Translations under genes and position numbers: made by a program | Source of the DNA: Maritimibacter fusiformis | GTDB taxonomy: Bacteria > Pseudomonadota > Alphaproteobacteria > Rhodobacterales > Rhodobacteraceae | Direction of reading: 5' to 3' | Length of the DNA stretch: 64,000 nucleotides | NCBI RefSeq assembly: GCF_008086115.1 | Contig: NZ_VSIY01000004.1 | Location: 372,001 to 436,000, forward strand | Notes under the pieces: generated by a model | Databases searched by the model: none | Told to the model about the DNA's origin: nothing | The model's input: only the letters and a program-made list of their open reading frames with translations | Part shown: positions 53,513 through 63,047 of the stretch, piece after piece | Numbering within the stretch: position 1 is the first letter of the stretch | Layout: every line of letters begins with the position of its first letter

Positions 53513-53782
53513 ATGACCAACGCCACCGCCCGGGTAGCCCCCGACAACGACAGTGCGACCGGTGCCGACCCCGATACCGGCCCGGTGCTTCCGACCGACC
53601 CGAAACCGGTGCGCGAGAAGGCCGGGCTGACATCCGAGGAGATGGCCGGGCTGATGGGGATGAGCCGCAATGGCTACGAGGCCTGGGAAAACGGCGCCCG
53701 CCGCCCCGGCGGGCCGGCGTTTCGCCTGCTCCGCCTGATCTCCGACGATCCGGCCCGCGTCATCGCCGCACTGGGCGGCTGA
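53513..53782 (+). CDS. XRE-type helix-turn-helix protein
   Basis: An 89-aa protein from the ATG at 53513, with GACAGGAG upstream. The C-terminal two thirds form an HTH: VREKAGLTSEEMAGLMGMSRNGYEAWENG, then RPGGPAFRLLRLISDDP. It is probably a small DNA-binding regulator or antitoxin-like protein; no toxin gene is adjacent. Confidence 0.75.
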   Translation: MTNATARVAPDNDSATGADPDTGPVLPTDPKPVREKAGLTSEEMAGLMGMSRNGYEAWENGARRPGGPAFRLLRLISDDPARVIAALGG

Positions 53783-53849
53783 GGCGCGCAGGCGCAACCC
53801 GCCACGACGCCCGACCGCCATCGACCGCGCTGAGGCGGGACGATCCTGC

Positions 53850-54802
53850 GTGATCACGCCCGCCGCGAGCCTGTTGCGCGCGGTGCGGGGAGATGACCGG
53901 GTCACGATCGTCGACAGCTTCGTGACCGGGCGGCGGGATGGGCTGGCCCGGTCCAACCGCCTGGATGTGGTCGAACATGACGTGATCCGGCCCCTGCCCG
54001 AGAGCCTCGGCCCGGCCGATCTGGTCTATAACCTCGCCTGCCCGGCCTCGCCGGTGCAATACCAGGCCGATCCGCTGCACACCTGGCGCAGCTCGGTCTA
54101 TGGCACCGACAACCTGCTGGCGTTTGCGCGCCGGGCGGGGCGCGTTTCGTGCAGGCCTCGACCAGCGAGGTCTACGGCGACCCCGACATCAGCCCGCAGC
54201 CCGAGAGCTATCCCGGCCGGGTGAATGTCGCCGGGCCGCGCGCCTGCTATGACGAGGGCAAGCGCGCCGCCGAGGCGCTGATCCACGACATGATCCGGGT
54301 GCATGGTCTCGACGCCCGCACCGCGCGCATCTTCAACACCTACGGGCCGGGGATGCGGGCCGATGACGGGCGGGCCGTGGCGACCTTTGTCGGGCAGGCA
54401 CAGACGGGCCAGCCGCTCAGCGTGTTCGGCGACGGTCGGCAGACCCGCAGCTTCTGCCACGTCACCGACATGGTGCGCGGGCTGGTCGCGCTGGGCATGC
54501 GCGACGGGCTGGGGGGACTGGTGGTGAACCTCGGCTCGGACGACGAGATCAGCATCCTCGACCTGGCCCGGATGGTGGCCCGCATCGCCGGCGTTGAGCT
54601 GAAGATCGCGCCCGCCGACCTGCCGGTCGACGACCCGAAACAACGCCGCCCCGACCTCACCCGCGCCCGCGAGGCGCTGGACTGGGCCGTGACGGTGCCG
54701 CTCGCCGATGGCCTGCGCGAAATGCTGGCATCCCCCAAAGGCCACACGGCAATCCGCACCCGACAGGCATTTGCCCTTGTCCCCCGATCCCGGGGACAGT
54801 AA
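53850..54802 (+). pseudogene. UXS-type SDR pseudogene (truncated and frameshifted)
   Basis: Two overlapping frames together encode a protein like the UXS-type enzyme at 25223-26227. The first frame has [23 protein letters not shown] and the second [31 protein letters not shown] and VDDPKQRRPDLTRA. The frame changes near 54137-54141 in a G-rich stretch; one extra G restores RAGARFVQASTSE. The N-terminal GGxGxxG nucleotide motif is also missing upstream of VTIVDSFVTGRRDG. Two independent defects favour a real pseudogene over a base-call error. Confidence 0.8.
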
Positions 54803-54812
54803 ACGGGTCGAC

Positions 54813-54902
54813 GGAGACGTGGCCGAGTGGTCGAAGGCGCTCCCCTGCTAAGGGAGTAGGCGGGAAACCGTCTCGAGGGTTCGAATCCCTTCGTCTCCGC
54901 CA
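54813..54902 (+). tRNA. tRNA-Ser (GCT)
   Basis: A 90-nt class II tRNA with encoded CCA. The acceptor stem GGAGACG pairs with CGTCTCC, followed by discriminator G. The anticodon stem CTCCC/GGGAG encloses CTGCTAA, with anticodon GCT at 54847-54849. A long variable arm and the TTCGAATCC T loop confirm serine. Its 3' end is a typical target of phage/island integrases. Confidence 0.97.
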
Positions 54903-55491
54903 CTCAACATTGATTTCGTTGAGAAATTTGGATCTTGCTCCATAGGAGCACTAATTCAGCACTAAATTTTTGTTTGCTCGTTGGTCCGGTGCGCGGTTCG
55001 TTTGGAGCGTGCACGATGCCCGGCAGTGGCTGTCCGAATGGCGATGGTCCAGCGTGACGACAGCAATGGTGGCCGGAGTTCACCCGCGGACGTGGAACCG
55101 GCGTTCGACTCCACATCGGACCCCGCCCCCCCGGCCTAACCCGAGCACGCTGGGTTTCTCGTTATCCCTAGGCCACACAAAGAGCAGATTTCCCCAGCCT
55201 TTTCTCCATTCTGTCAAATGAGACGATGGCGCCGATACCCCAAAGGCAGCTTTCGGTGCATCCAGAATCTTCCATCGATAACCAAACGAGGACGCAGAGC
55301 CATCTAAGGCGGTGTCCCTCTGGCATCACGGGTTGCGGCGTTCCGACTCTGTTGCCAAGTTGTCACTTCGTCTCTTATTAAACATTGCGATTGCTGAATT
55401 CGTGCGGCGCAACTTTTGTTCTCCAAAGCAAACTGTTAGGCGTAAGGGCAACGGGGGTCACGTGATGGCCCTTCCTGGATGGGGAACGGAT
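54903..55491. other. intergenic region after tRNA-Ser, possible attL and leader of the autotransporter gene
   Basis: This 589-bp region is AT-rich at its left side, unlike the core. It opens with CTCAAC-N9-GTTGAG (54903-54923), then TGCTCC-ATA-GGAGCA (54936-54950), followed by short T-runs, fitting tRNA termination and an integration junction. An in-frame upstream extension of the next gene exists but is not likely translated. Confidence 0.5.
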
Positions 55492-57810
55492 ATGAAATCA
55501 AGATGTAATCTTCTCGCTTCGACTGCGCTGACTGTTTCGGTGGGCCTTGGCGTTAGTCCAGCCATAGCTGGCGAAATCACAAGCTTTGGAGGAGCGTTTG
55601 GCGACGGGATCATCTACATTGATGAAAGCGAAAACGTAGTCGCACCCGGGATGAAGCCGGTCACGGGCAGCCTGAACAACGACGATTTTACCTCGGGCAA
55701 TGGGTTCTCGCCATCAGGCGTGGTCAACTGCCTGATGGCGAACAATGACAACACGTGCGCTTCGCCTCCCGGTACGGGAAAGCGCTGGAAGTCGTGGCTC
55801 GAAGGGCCGGGCGGCTTCGACATGCAGTTTCTGACCAGCTCTACGGGCGGCGTGACCGAGTATTTCAATTACGGCAAACTGACCAACTATAGTGGTGCCC
55901 GCGTTGCCGGCTTCAGCTTCCTGCTGGGGACGGGTGTCGGCGCCGACTTCACTCTGGTTGCTGCGGGCGGGGCCGACGGTGTGTCCTTCGACAATCTGGT
56001 GGCTGCGTCGACCAAAGCGGGGGAGTGGCCGACTGTTACATCTGGCGATCTGGAACAGAACCCGCTGCAGCGGTTCTTTTTTCCCGGCGGGCTGTTCGGG
56101 ACTGGCGGGCAGGAAGGCATCGTCGGGTTCTTCAGCGCAGACAGCGCTGGTTTCGACGTGATCCCGAACGCGGACCTGAACCGGCTCGATACAGGGGTAT
56201 TCTTTAACGCTGATCACATAGCACTGTTCGGGGAGGGCCTTCTGGACCGCAGCCGGTTGCCGGAAGGCGTGTTCTGGGACGATGACGGGAATCCGGATAC
56301 CGAAGGGGCTGTCATCGCCTGGTACCATACCGGGGCAGGCGAATGGAGGTATGGCAACCTTCTTGACGATCCGGCGACACCGGAAGACGAAGAGCAGGAT
56401 TTCCTTGACTCACTGGCGGCCGCTCTGGGCGTCACCGTTCCCGAACTGGCTCACACCGGCACACAGGGCGCTCCAGTGCCCGATGCCATCGTGGCCCTGA
56501 TGGAATCCAAAGACGCGTTCGAGTTCGAGGGGATCGAGGACATTTCAAACCTCAACCTGAACTATTCGCTTGATGTCGGCGACATTGCCTTTGGCGAGTT
56601 TACCGTTCGGGTCAGCCCGCTCTTCTTCCCGATCGTAGCGGCGGCCGGGACCGATTATCAATTCGGGGTGGCCGCCACGCTCGATGCCGCGAACATCCCT
56701 TATCTCGGAGCGGATGCGGGTTACCTGACAACGATTGGCGAAATTCTGGCTCTGCCAACCGCGGCGGAGCAACACCAGGCGCTGGAACGCATCGGATACA
56801 GCTTCCTGGGCGCCCAACGTAATCTGGAATACGAGATGGGCACCCAGACCATCGGCAACGTGCTCTTCGGCTCTTCGCTTGCAAACGGAGAAGCGTATGG
56901 CGGTGCAGCAGCGGAGAACTTGTCGACAAAGAACGGTGCAGATATCCCGCCTAATGGGGCTGCCCGGTGGTCACTGGCAGGCGGCCTGGAAGGCTTTGCG
57001 AGCCTTTCCGGCTTCACGGGTTCAGTTGCCACATCACCCAACTCGATTGGGTATTCGTTCCAAGGCTTCAACGCAGTTGCGGGCGTCAGTGCAAATCTTT
57101 GGCCTGATTTCGAAGCTGGGGTCGCCATAAGCTATGGCGCGGCTGACGCGACGATCGACGATGGTCGGGGCAGCTTGGCCGCGCAAAACTTCGGTGGTGC
57201 GATCTTCGGTCGGGGCGAGTTCGACAATGGCCTTCGCCTGAGCGGTGTGGCCGGATACCAGTTTGGCGACATCGATAGCACTCGAAACATTGCTGCTGTG
57301 TCGATCAACTCGACCGCTTTCGGCAGCAACTCAGTCTCGGACCTCTTCGCCGCTGCCTCGGTCGAATGGATGATGGATCTTGGCGCGCTGTCGATCGGGC
57401 CGGCCGCCTCGGGAGAGTACCACCACATCACGACGGGTGGTTTCACCGAAACCGGTGCCGGCATCTACAATGTGACGATGGACGGGTTTACGAGCGACGT
57501 GTTCAACGGAAGCCTGACGATCAAGGGCAGCTACGATATACCGACCAGCAATGGCGGCATCGAGCTCTACGGTCATGCGGGTTATGCCGTTATGAGCAGC
57601 GGCGACCTCGCCGTGCCGTTCGGCTTTGGGCCGGTCCTGACCGGAACAACCTATGCCGACGGTGCGTCGTTCGGATATTTCGACGTCGGCGCTGGCGTAA
57701 AGGCGAACCTTGGCGACTTTGCAAATGTCGGTGTCGAGTATCGAGGTGCGCTGTTCAGCAATGACTATCGGCGTCACTCGTTCCGCGTCGGCTTGGAGAT
57801 GACGTTCTAA
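55492..57810 (+). CDS. autotransporter with choice-of-anchor F-like passenger
   Basis: A 772-aa protein with signal peptide (LLASTALTVSVGLGVSPAIAG). The passenger region (about 25-480) has N-rich Gly/Asp segments of the type called choice-of-anchor F by NCBI models, from memory. The C-terminal about 280 residues (from WSLAGGLEGFASLSG) alternate hydrophobic/polar residues and end in LEMTF, the autotransporter beta-barrel pattern. The ATG at 55492 gives the classic signal; an in-frame ATG at 55465 is possible. Base composition is AT-richer than the core, suggesting transfer. Confidence 0.8.
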   Translation: MKSRCNLLASTALTVSVGLGVSPAIAGEITSFGGAFGDGIIYIDESENVVAPGMKPVTGSLNNDDFTSGNGFSPSGVVNCLMANNDNTCASPPGTGKRWKSWLEGPGGFDMQFLTSSTGGVTEYFNYGKLTNYSGARVAGFSFLLGTGVGADFTLVAAGGADGVSFDNLVAASTKAGEWPTVTSGDLEQNPLQRFFFPGGLFGTGGQEGIVGFFSADSAGFDVIPNADLNRLDTGVFFNADHIALFGEGLLDRSRLPEGVFWDDDGNPDTEGAVIAWYHTGAGEWRYGNLLDDPATPEDEEQDFLDSLAAALGVTVPELAHTGTQGAPVPDAIVALMESKDAFEFEGIEDISNLNLNYSLDVGDIAFGEFTVRVSPLFFPIVAAAGTDYQFGVAATLDAANIPYLGADAGYLTTIGEILALPTAAEQHQALERIGYSFLGAQRNLEYEMGTQTIGNVLFGSSLANGEAYGGAAAENLSTKNGADIPPNGAARWSLAGGLEGFASLSGFTGSVATSPNSIGYSFQGFNAVAGVSANLWPDFEAGVAISYGAADATIDDGRGSLAAQNFGGAIFGRGEFDNGLRLSGVAGYQFGDIDSTRNIAAVSINSTAFGSNSVSDLFAAASVEWMMDLGALSIGPAASGEYHHITTGGFTETGAGIYNVTMDGFTSDVFNGSLTIKGSYDIPTSNGGIELYGHAGYAVMSSGDLAVPFGFGPVLTGTTYADGASFGYFDVGAGVKANLGDFANVGVEYRGALFSNDYRRHSFRVGLEMTF

Positions 57811-58236
57811 AACCGTTACCTAGGTATAAATTGGATCGGGGCGTGGCGAACGTCCCGGTCCTGCTGTCACATGATGCGGTCACAATTAAGAGTTCTGAAA
57901 GATGTCGCGCCTCGTTTCGCTTCCCCACACTGACGTACCGCGTTAAACCCAATTTCCGAGACTATTATACCACGAGCAGTCACCTGTGACAGAGTGCACC
58001 GGGCGGCATTGTTGAAATCCGAATTGGTGACCTATCGGGCTGTCGAGGCAGGGACTCCGCGAAAAGGAGGATTGGCGTTGCAGTCCTCCAAAACCTGTAG
58101 AACCTCAGGTGACAAGATCAAAGGCGACTAAAACACTCAGACAAAAACCGCGCAGATTGGCGGCGCCACGGTTGGCGTTGGGTGGGGTTCGGTCGCCCAA
58201 CGCCTTGTGCTCGCTATGATGCGCGCGGGCGCAGGA
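57811..58236. other. 426-bp convergent region
   Basis: Lies between the ends of the autotransporter gene and the minus-strand module. No gene or clear terminator was seen. It is relatively AT-rich at its left. Confidence 0.35.
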
Positions 58237-58914
58237 TCACGAGGCCCGCGCCATAATGAGCCGCGCGATGGTCCTCATGGACTTGCAATGGAACGCGTGG
58301 GGTATGTGCCCACAGCCGCCGCGGGCCCAGGTCGTGTATGGGTTGAAGACAAACGCCCGGCGGGCCATCAGCTCGATGTAAGGGTCGTGCCCACCGGCCC
58401 AAGCGAGTGCCCTGGCTGCGCACCCGTCGCAGGCCACCTGATCCGCGTTCCCGACCAGCGGCCATTTCCCGTCCAGGGTTGCCCACGCCAGTTCCTTGGC
58501 GAAGGGGTTGCGCTGACCGGTGATCGGCATGACGACAACCAAGGCGACGTGCCACTCATAGAACGAACCCGGCACAAAGGCGCGCACCCCCAGGATCAGG
58601 GTCGGGTGCCGGTGCGGGGAATCGACAGCCCGCCGCAAGACCTTGCGCCAGGCAAAGAATGACGGGTTCTGCTCCAGGTAATCGCGCACGTCACCAACGT
58701 GGATGCCGTAATCTGCGCAAATCGCGTTCGTGCGCATGTCGCTATACGCAGGCTGGCTGAAGGGCAATTTCCTCCACCCTGCGGGGAGGCGGGGGAAGGT
58801 GTGGCAAATAATTGCAGCGGGGGTGTCAGGGTAAAGTAAGTTCACTTTCAGCTCCATGTTACTCTGTGATCCCTGCGCGACCTTGAAGTCTAAGGTCTCG
58901 CAATGCGTGAGCAT
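58237..58914 (-). CDS. Cys/His-rich protein of a mobile element, unknown function
   Basis: A 225-aa protein from the ATG at 58914, preceded by AAGGAGGGAGAACGTC, a strong ribosome site. The C-terminal half has CDGCAARAL and GGCGHIPHAFHCKS, four Cys and several His that could bind zinc. VRAFVPGSFYEWHVALVVVM is a hydrophobic middle strand. I recognise no family. It is the last gene of the minus-strand module starting at the integrase. Confidence 0.7.
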   Translation of the reverse strand: MLTHCETLDFKVAQGSQSNMELKVNLLYPDTPAAIICHTFPRLPAGWRKLPFSQPAYSDMRTNAICADYGIHVGDVRDYLEQNPSFFAWRKVLRRAVDSPHRHPTLILGVRAFVPGSFYEWHVALVVVMPITGQRNPFAKELAWATLDGKWPLVGNADQVACDGCAARALAWAGGHDPYIELMARRAFVFNPYTTWARGGCGHIPHAFHCKSMRTIARLIMARAS

Positions 58915-58945
58915 GACGTTCTCCCTCCTTGGTGAGACTTTGGCG

Positions 58946-59201
58946 TGCACCACCTTGCAGCACCTTGACGGGCGCAGCGCGAGCGATGTGAGCGGATGTT
59001 GCGGGTTGTTGCTGCGGTCGCCCGGCACGGGGGGCAATGGCCTATTTTTCTGCACCACCACCACCACCCCCCTAGGGTAAACCGTGGTGGTGCAGCAGGG
59101 GGGCCGCCCTTCTAGGGGCGCCCCCCCATGCGGCTTTCTCCCGACCTTGCCACAAGCACCTTGCAGCACCTTTGCATCACGTTTGAGATCAAGGTGATGC
59201 A
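58946..59201. repeat. iteron-like repeat cluster downstream of the primase gene
   Basis: The element TGCA(G/C)CACCTT occurs at 58946-58956, 58956-58966 and 59162-59172, and in inverted form AAGGTGATGCA at 59191-59201. TGCATCAC (59173-59180) and GTGATGCA (59194-59201) form a dyad. Between them lies a perfect 12-bp inverted repeat CTGCACCACCAC/GTGGTGGTGCAG (59050-59095) and a G/C hairpin near 59098-59126. Next to a primase-helicase gene this could be a replication origin or autoregulatory site. Confidence 0.55.
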
Positions 59202-59348
59202 ATCCACTGGAACAGCGCGCCCCCGTGCCGGAGATACATCCAGGTCCGAGTCCGCGCCCAGGGTGGCGTCCGCAACCACGTCCGGGCACACTAAAACCGC
59301 ATCCGGGCATATGCTGAGGCAGGCCGGGGATAACCCGGCGCTCGATGC

Positions 59349-61925
59349 TCATGTTGCCTCCGGCGCGTTGTCCGCGGCCGAAGAGAAGTCAGGTTCCAAA
59401 AGCACCGCGGCGGTGCCAACCCGAATGCACGTGCGCCCCTGCCGGTGCTTGTCCTGCGCCGTGAACCGTTCCAGGCCCCCGTCTCGCAGCCAACTCCGAA
59501 GCATCGCCTTGACGCGGGCGCGTTCGGCCCGTTCGTCGTCAGCCAGGTCGGCGTCCTTTGCCTCCGGCGCACCAATGGAAAGCCCGAGCTTGTCCGCAAT
59601 CAAGTAACCGATCCAATCTTTGGACTGCGGATCGGCGCGCGGCGGCATTCCAGCGTCGATAGCGGCCTTCACCGCGACCTGGACCACCGCGAGGTCGCAA
59701 ACCGTTGCTCCGGCAGCGGTGGGCGGCGTCCACCGTTCGACGGTCTGCACGTCGTCCCCCTGCGGATAGGCCAGCGTGGCATTGCCGAGGTTGACTGACA
59801 CCATTTGGAACCAGCGCGCATCCTCCGCCGGAGAGAGGTTGGCCTTGCCCGTCTCCACCCGGAAGTAACTCCGCCGCCGCTCCTGCGGGACGCCGAACGT
59901 CCCGGCCTCTTTGGCGCTCATGCGGACGATGTGCCTTTGCAGGCGCACCGCGTCCACCAGCGCGGACGCGCCACGCGAAGCACCCGCTCCGGCCATATCC
60001 ATGTCCATCGCTGCGGACTTGGAGGTGTGATGCAACAGAACGATGGCCACGTCCGCGCGTTCGGCAATCTCGCGCAACGCATTGGCCAAGAGGTTGATCG
60101 CCTCGTTCGAGTTTTCGGGGAGCGTGTGCATCGCACCGAGCGGGTCGAGCACGAGCACGTCAATCCTGAGACGCTGGGCTTCCGTGACGAGCCAATCCAC
60201 CACCCCCGGCACGATTTCCGGCCCCTCATGCCCCTGCCGGGCAAGTTGCAGCGGCATTTCGCGACCCGAGGTCAGGAAAAGCCGGCCACCAAGGTCGGCG
60301 TGCGAGACACTATGGTGTTCCATAGCCGCTGCGAGGCGCCGCTGCTGTTCTTCGGCTCCATCTTCGGCATTGTGGAAAAGAACCTTGAGCGGCCGAACAG
60401 GTTTTTCCCCGGGCAGCAATTCGCGCCCCGTCGCCATGGCAAGTGCTTCCAGCATCGCCAGCGCCGATTTCCCCGCGCCGCCGGGCGCTACGAGAAGGGA
60501 AAGAAACCCCCGGATCACACTCCGGCCATAGAGCCACTGACGGGGCGGGAGCGTGCCCGACTTGAAGGGCCGCACCGGGAGAAGGGGTGTCGACGACATG
60601 GCCTGGATGTTGACCGCCGCTTGCTGGGCAAAGGCGGCCGTGGCCGCCGCGTCCCTGACGAGAGCGTGCCCACCCGGGTTTACGCGGTTCAGGATCTGCA
60701 TAACGGTGCCCCAGCCGGTGCCCGGATCGGTAATCCCATCCCAAGCCGCCGCGTCCTTGTCAGGGTCGCCGCCGCCCCAACGGGCGCACCAGTCCAGCCA
60801 TTCAGCGCGCCCTTCGGCTTCAATGCCCCCTGCCGAACATGCGCCCTTGATAGCGAATGCGAGGCGCATCCAATCGTCACGATCATCAAACGGGCCGTCG
60901 TTTGGCATCTGCGCGAGCGCCAGGTGCAAAAGCTCCGCGCTGGGCGCGGCGGCCCCGGATTTGCGCTCTCCGCCACTACCGTAGTGGCTCGGCGAGCCAG
61001 AGGCACGGGGGCCACCTTGCGACGTAGCGCCAGACCTCCTGCCCGGTAGCGCCAAGTCTTCGGCGACGACCCACAGCGCCTCGCAAAGAGCTTGGACCTT
61101 GGGCGCTGGCCCCTCCACGAGCGGGGCGCCTCCCGTGCCGGGAACAGGGAGGGCCAGCGCCGCGATTGCTCCGCGCTTGCGTTTGATGGGGGTCGGTAGG
61201 TTCACCGTCCAGGGAAGCCTGGCGATACGAGGCAGGTCCGCCATGTTGTCGGCACCGATACGTGCCATAGCGGCCGCAAGCGAGGCGACGGACGCGGACA
61301 GGGCTTCGTCCGTGACCGGCTCCACGGCCAACCAGACGTGGAACCCGTTGCCGCTGGCGACGATCAGGCGCGGGTCGAGGTCTCTCAGCCTGTCCAAGGT
61401 CAGCGACCAGTCAGGGTCCGTTTCCGGGGCGCTGTGCCGGTCGAAATCCAGAACCACTGCACGACGCGCGACCACATCCTCGGTCTTTCCGGCGCGGCAC
61501 CCCCCTGCCAGATCAGCACGGCGCGGATTGGCGCCGAAATAGAGGTTGCGCTGTCCGATGTGGGAGCGGATGAAGTCGGCCAACGCTTGGCGTTCGCCCG
61601 GCACGTCGAGACGCCCGCAATAGGCGGTTGCGCCACCCCCGGCAGGGTCAAGCGCACGAAGCTCAATCACATCATCGGGCTCAAACAGCGGCGCGATGGC
61701 GTCCAACGCCTTGTCAGGTGCCGTGCCGGACGCCAGCGCCGCACATACCTCCACCTGAAGTGCATCCCCCGAAAGGTACCCCACTGCGGTGCGGGCTTGC
61801 ACAGAATTGGCGAGGTCGAGGGCGATCAGCCCCGCCTCCGCCGCTGCCTCGACAAGATTGAGAAACTCGTTGTCGGCATTGTCAGGTTGCGCCAGCACAG
61901 CGCTGTTGGTATGGTAATTCAACAT
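59349..61925 (-). CDS. primase-helicase (AEP-like primase with RecA-type ATPase)
   Basis: An 858-aa replication protein from the ATG at 61925, preceded by GAAAGGCAAAGTA; a GTG at 61958 is possible. The N-terminal part looks like an archaeo-eukaryotic primase: VVLDFDRH (about 158-165) and IVASGNGFHVWL (about 189-200). A PriCT-2-like middle domain spans about 340-410. The helicase has Walker A VAPGGAGKSAL (about 479-489) and Walker B IDVLVLDPLGAM. The layout resembles P4-type satellite and plasmid replication proteins. Confidence 0.85.
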   Translation of the reverse strand: MLNYHTNSAVLAQPDNADNEFLNLVEAAAEAGLIALDLANSVQARTAVGYLSGDALQVEVCAALASGTAPDKALDAIAPLFEPDDVIELRALDPAGGGATAYCGRLDVPGERQALADFIRSHIGQRNLYFGANPRRADLAGGCRAGKTEDVVARRAVVLDFDRHSAPETDPDWSLTLDRLRDLDPRLIVASGNGFHVWLAVEPVTDEALSASVASLAAAMARIGADNMADLPRIARLPWTVNLPTPIKRKRGAIAALALPVPGTGGAPLVEGPAPKVQALCEALWVVAEDLALPGRRSGATSQGGPRASGSPSHYGSGGERKSGAAAPSAELLHLALAQMPNDGPFDDRDDWMRLAFAIKGACSAGGIEAEGRAEWLDWCARWGGGDPDKDAAAWDGITDPGTGWGTVMQILNRVNPGGHALVRDAAATAAFAQQAAVNIQAMSSTPLLPVRPFKSGTLPPRQWLYGRSVIRGFLSLLVAPGGAGKSALAMLEALAMATGRELLPGEKPVRPLKVLFHNAEDGAEEQQRRLAAAMEHHSVSHADLGGRLFLTSGREMPLQLARQGHEGPEIVPGVVDWLVTEAQRLRIDVLVLDPLGAMHTLPENSNEAINLLANALREIAERADVAIVLLHHTSKSAAMDMDMAGAGASRGASALVDAVRLQRHIVRMSAKEAGTFGVPQERRRSYFRVETGKANLSPAEDARWFQMVSVNLGNATLAYPQGDDVQTVERWTPPTAAGATVCDLAVVQVAVKAAIDAGMPPRADPQSKDWIGYLIADKLGLSIGAPEAKDADLADDERAERARVKAMLRSWLRDGGLERFTAQDKHRQGRTCIRVGTAAVLLEPDFSSAADNAPEAT

Positions 61926-61993
61926 TACTTTGCCTTTCAGAGCCGTTTCGCGTTGCACCGCGGGCGGCTCTTTTCATGTGTCGGGATGGGTTG

Positions 61994-62203
61994 TCAGGTG
62001 GCGGCGCGCGCTGCCTTGCGCCCCTCGATCCATTGCCGGACTTCGCTTTCGGGCCAGGCGGACAGACGACCAATTTTTACCGGCCGCGGAAAGCTGCACT
62101 CTTGCATCGCCAGATAGAGACCGGACCGGGAATACCCCGTGACCGCGAGAACGGCGGGAAGGCGCATGAGCGGGTCGGTGGATGCTGTTGGGGCAGTGTA
62201 CAT
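61994..62203 (-). CDS. AlpA family regulator/excisionase-like protein
   Basis: A 69-aa winged/helix-turn-helix protein from the ATG at 62203; the in-frame ATG at 62239 would add 12 residues. The AlpA pattern is LPAVLAVTGYSRSGLYLAM followed by FPRPVKIGRLSAWPESEVRQWI. AlpA proteins activate the nearby integrase gene or act as excisionases, which fits its position. Confidence 0.85.
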   Translation of the reverse strand: MYTAPTASTDPLMRLPAVLAVTGYSRSGLYLAMQECSFPRPVKIGRLSAWPESEVRQWIEGRKAARAAT

Positions 62204-62299
62204 TTGATGATTTCCCAGAGCTTGATTTTCTGGGCTCATCTTGCACGTTGAGGGACGAGCGTTTTATGCGGGGGAAAGCACAATTTCACCGCATAAGCG

Positions 62300-63046
62300 T
62301 TATCGGGGACGGTAGGCCACCCGCCACAGTTCTTCGACTTTCTCGCGCGTCAACAGGTAGGTATCCACCCCCCTGCCGGTGCGTGCGGCTTCCTTGAGTT
62401 CAGCGCGCATTTCGCGAACGGTTGCCCTCTTCATGCCGGCAACATCGGTCTTCCAGTCTTCCCAGGTCCGGGCTTCAAGGTCGTCGGGGAACAGCTCCCG
62501 CCTGACCGCGTCTTCAGAGCGCCCTTCGACGGCGGCACGGACCATAACCGCAGTCACAAGCATCCTCTTGGCCGCACGGACCATCGCATGGTCCACGCCG
62601 CGGGCCGAGGTTCCCAAGTCCAGCAGATCGATATCGGTGCCTTTGCCGCCCGAAGCGACATTCAAGGCGACAGCGCGCCATGCCGCAGCGATGAAGCTCA
62701 CTGGCAGGAGCTCCCCCGGGTGCGCGCCCAATCGGACCAACAGCGCGTTCAACAGAGCCCCCTGCCAGCGTCGCCAGAGGTCCACCGCATCGGCGTTCTT
62801 GGGCAAGTCCGCTGTGACCAGGCTAAGCGCTGCCGCTTCTTCGAGCGCCTCCGCTATGCCCCCTTCGGCGGCAAGCGAAGAAACAAAGCTCCAAAAGGCA
62901 GGCTCGTCCAACTGTCCGCCATGCGCTTGCGCGTCGTCCAGAAGCACGTCCAGCGCATCGTGCAAGTCCTGGCGGCTTGAGCCGCGTTTCCCCACGAGAA
63001 TATCGGCCAGCACGTCCTGTCCGTCGTCCGTCATGTCGTCTGCCAT
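62300..63046 (-). CDS. hypothetical protein of the integrase module
   Basis: A 248-aa acidic helical protein. The N terminus ADDMTDDGQDVLADILVGK is rich in Asp; later segments include VRREMRAELKEAART-like helices near the C terminus. I recognise no family. The ATG at 63046 lies 1 base past the integrase stop (TAG-C-ATG, 63050-63044), so the two are co-translated. Confidence 0.75.
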   Translation of the reverse strand: MADDMTDDGQDVLADILVGKRGSSRQDLHDALDVLLDDAQAHGGQLDEPAFWSFVSSLAAEGGIAEALEEAAALSLVTADLPKNADAVDLWRRWQGALLNALLVRLGAHPGELLPVSFIAAAWRAVALNVASGGKGTDIDLLDLGTSARGVDHAMVRAAKRMLVTAVMVRAAVEGRSEDAVRRELFPDDLEARTWEDWKTDVAGMKRATVREMRAELKEAARTGRGVDTYLLTREKVEELWRVAYRPR

Positions 63047-63047
63047 G

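Noticed and set aside
53325-53516. 63-codon open frame upstream of the XRE gene
   Set aside because: No ribosome site and no recognisable protein texture; it overlaps the XRE leader.
54903-62000. Second copy of the tRNA-Ser 3' end as attR
   Set aside because: No match to the TTCGAATCCC-type tail was seen by eye in this stretch.
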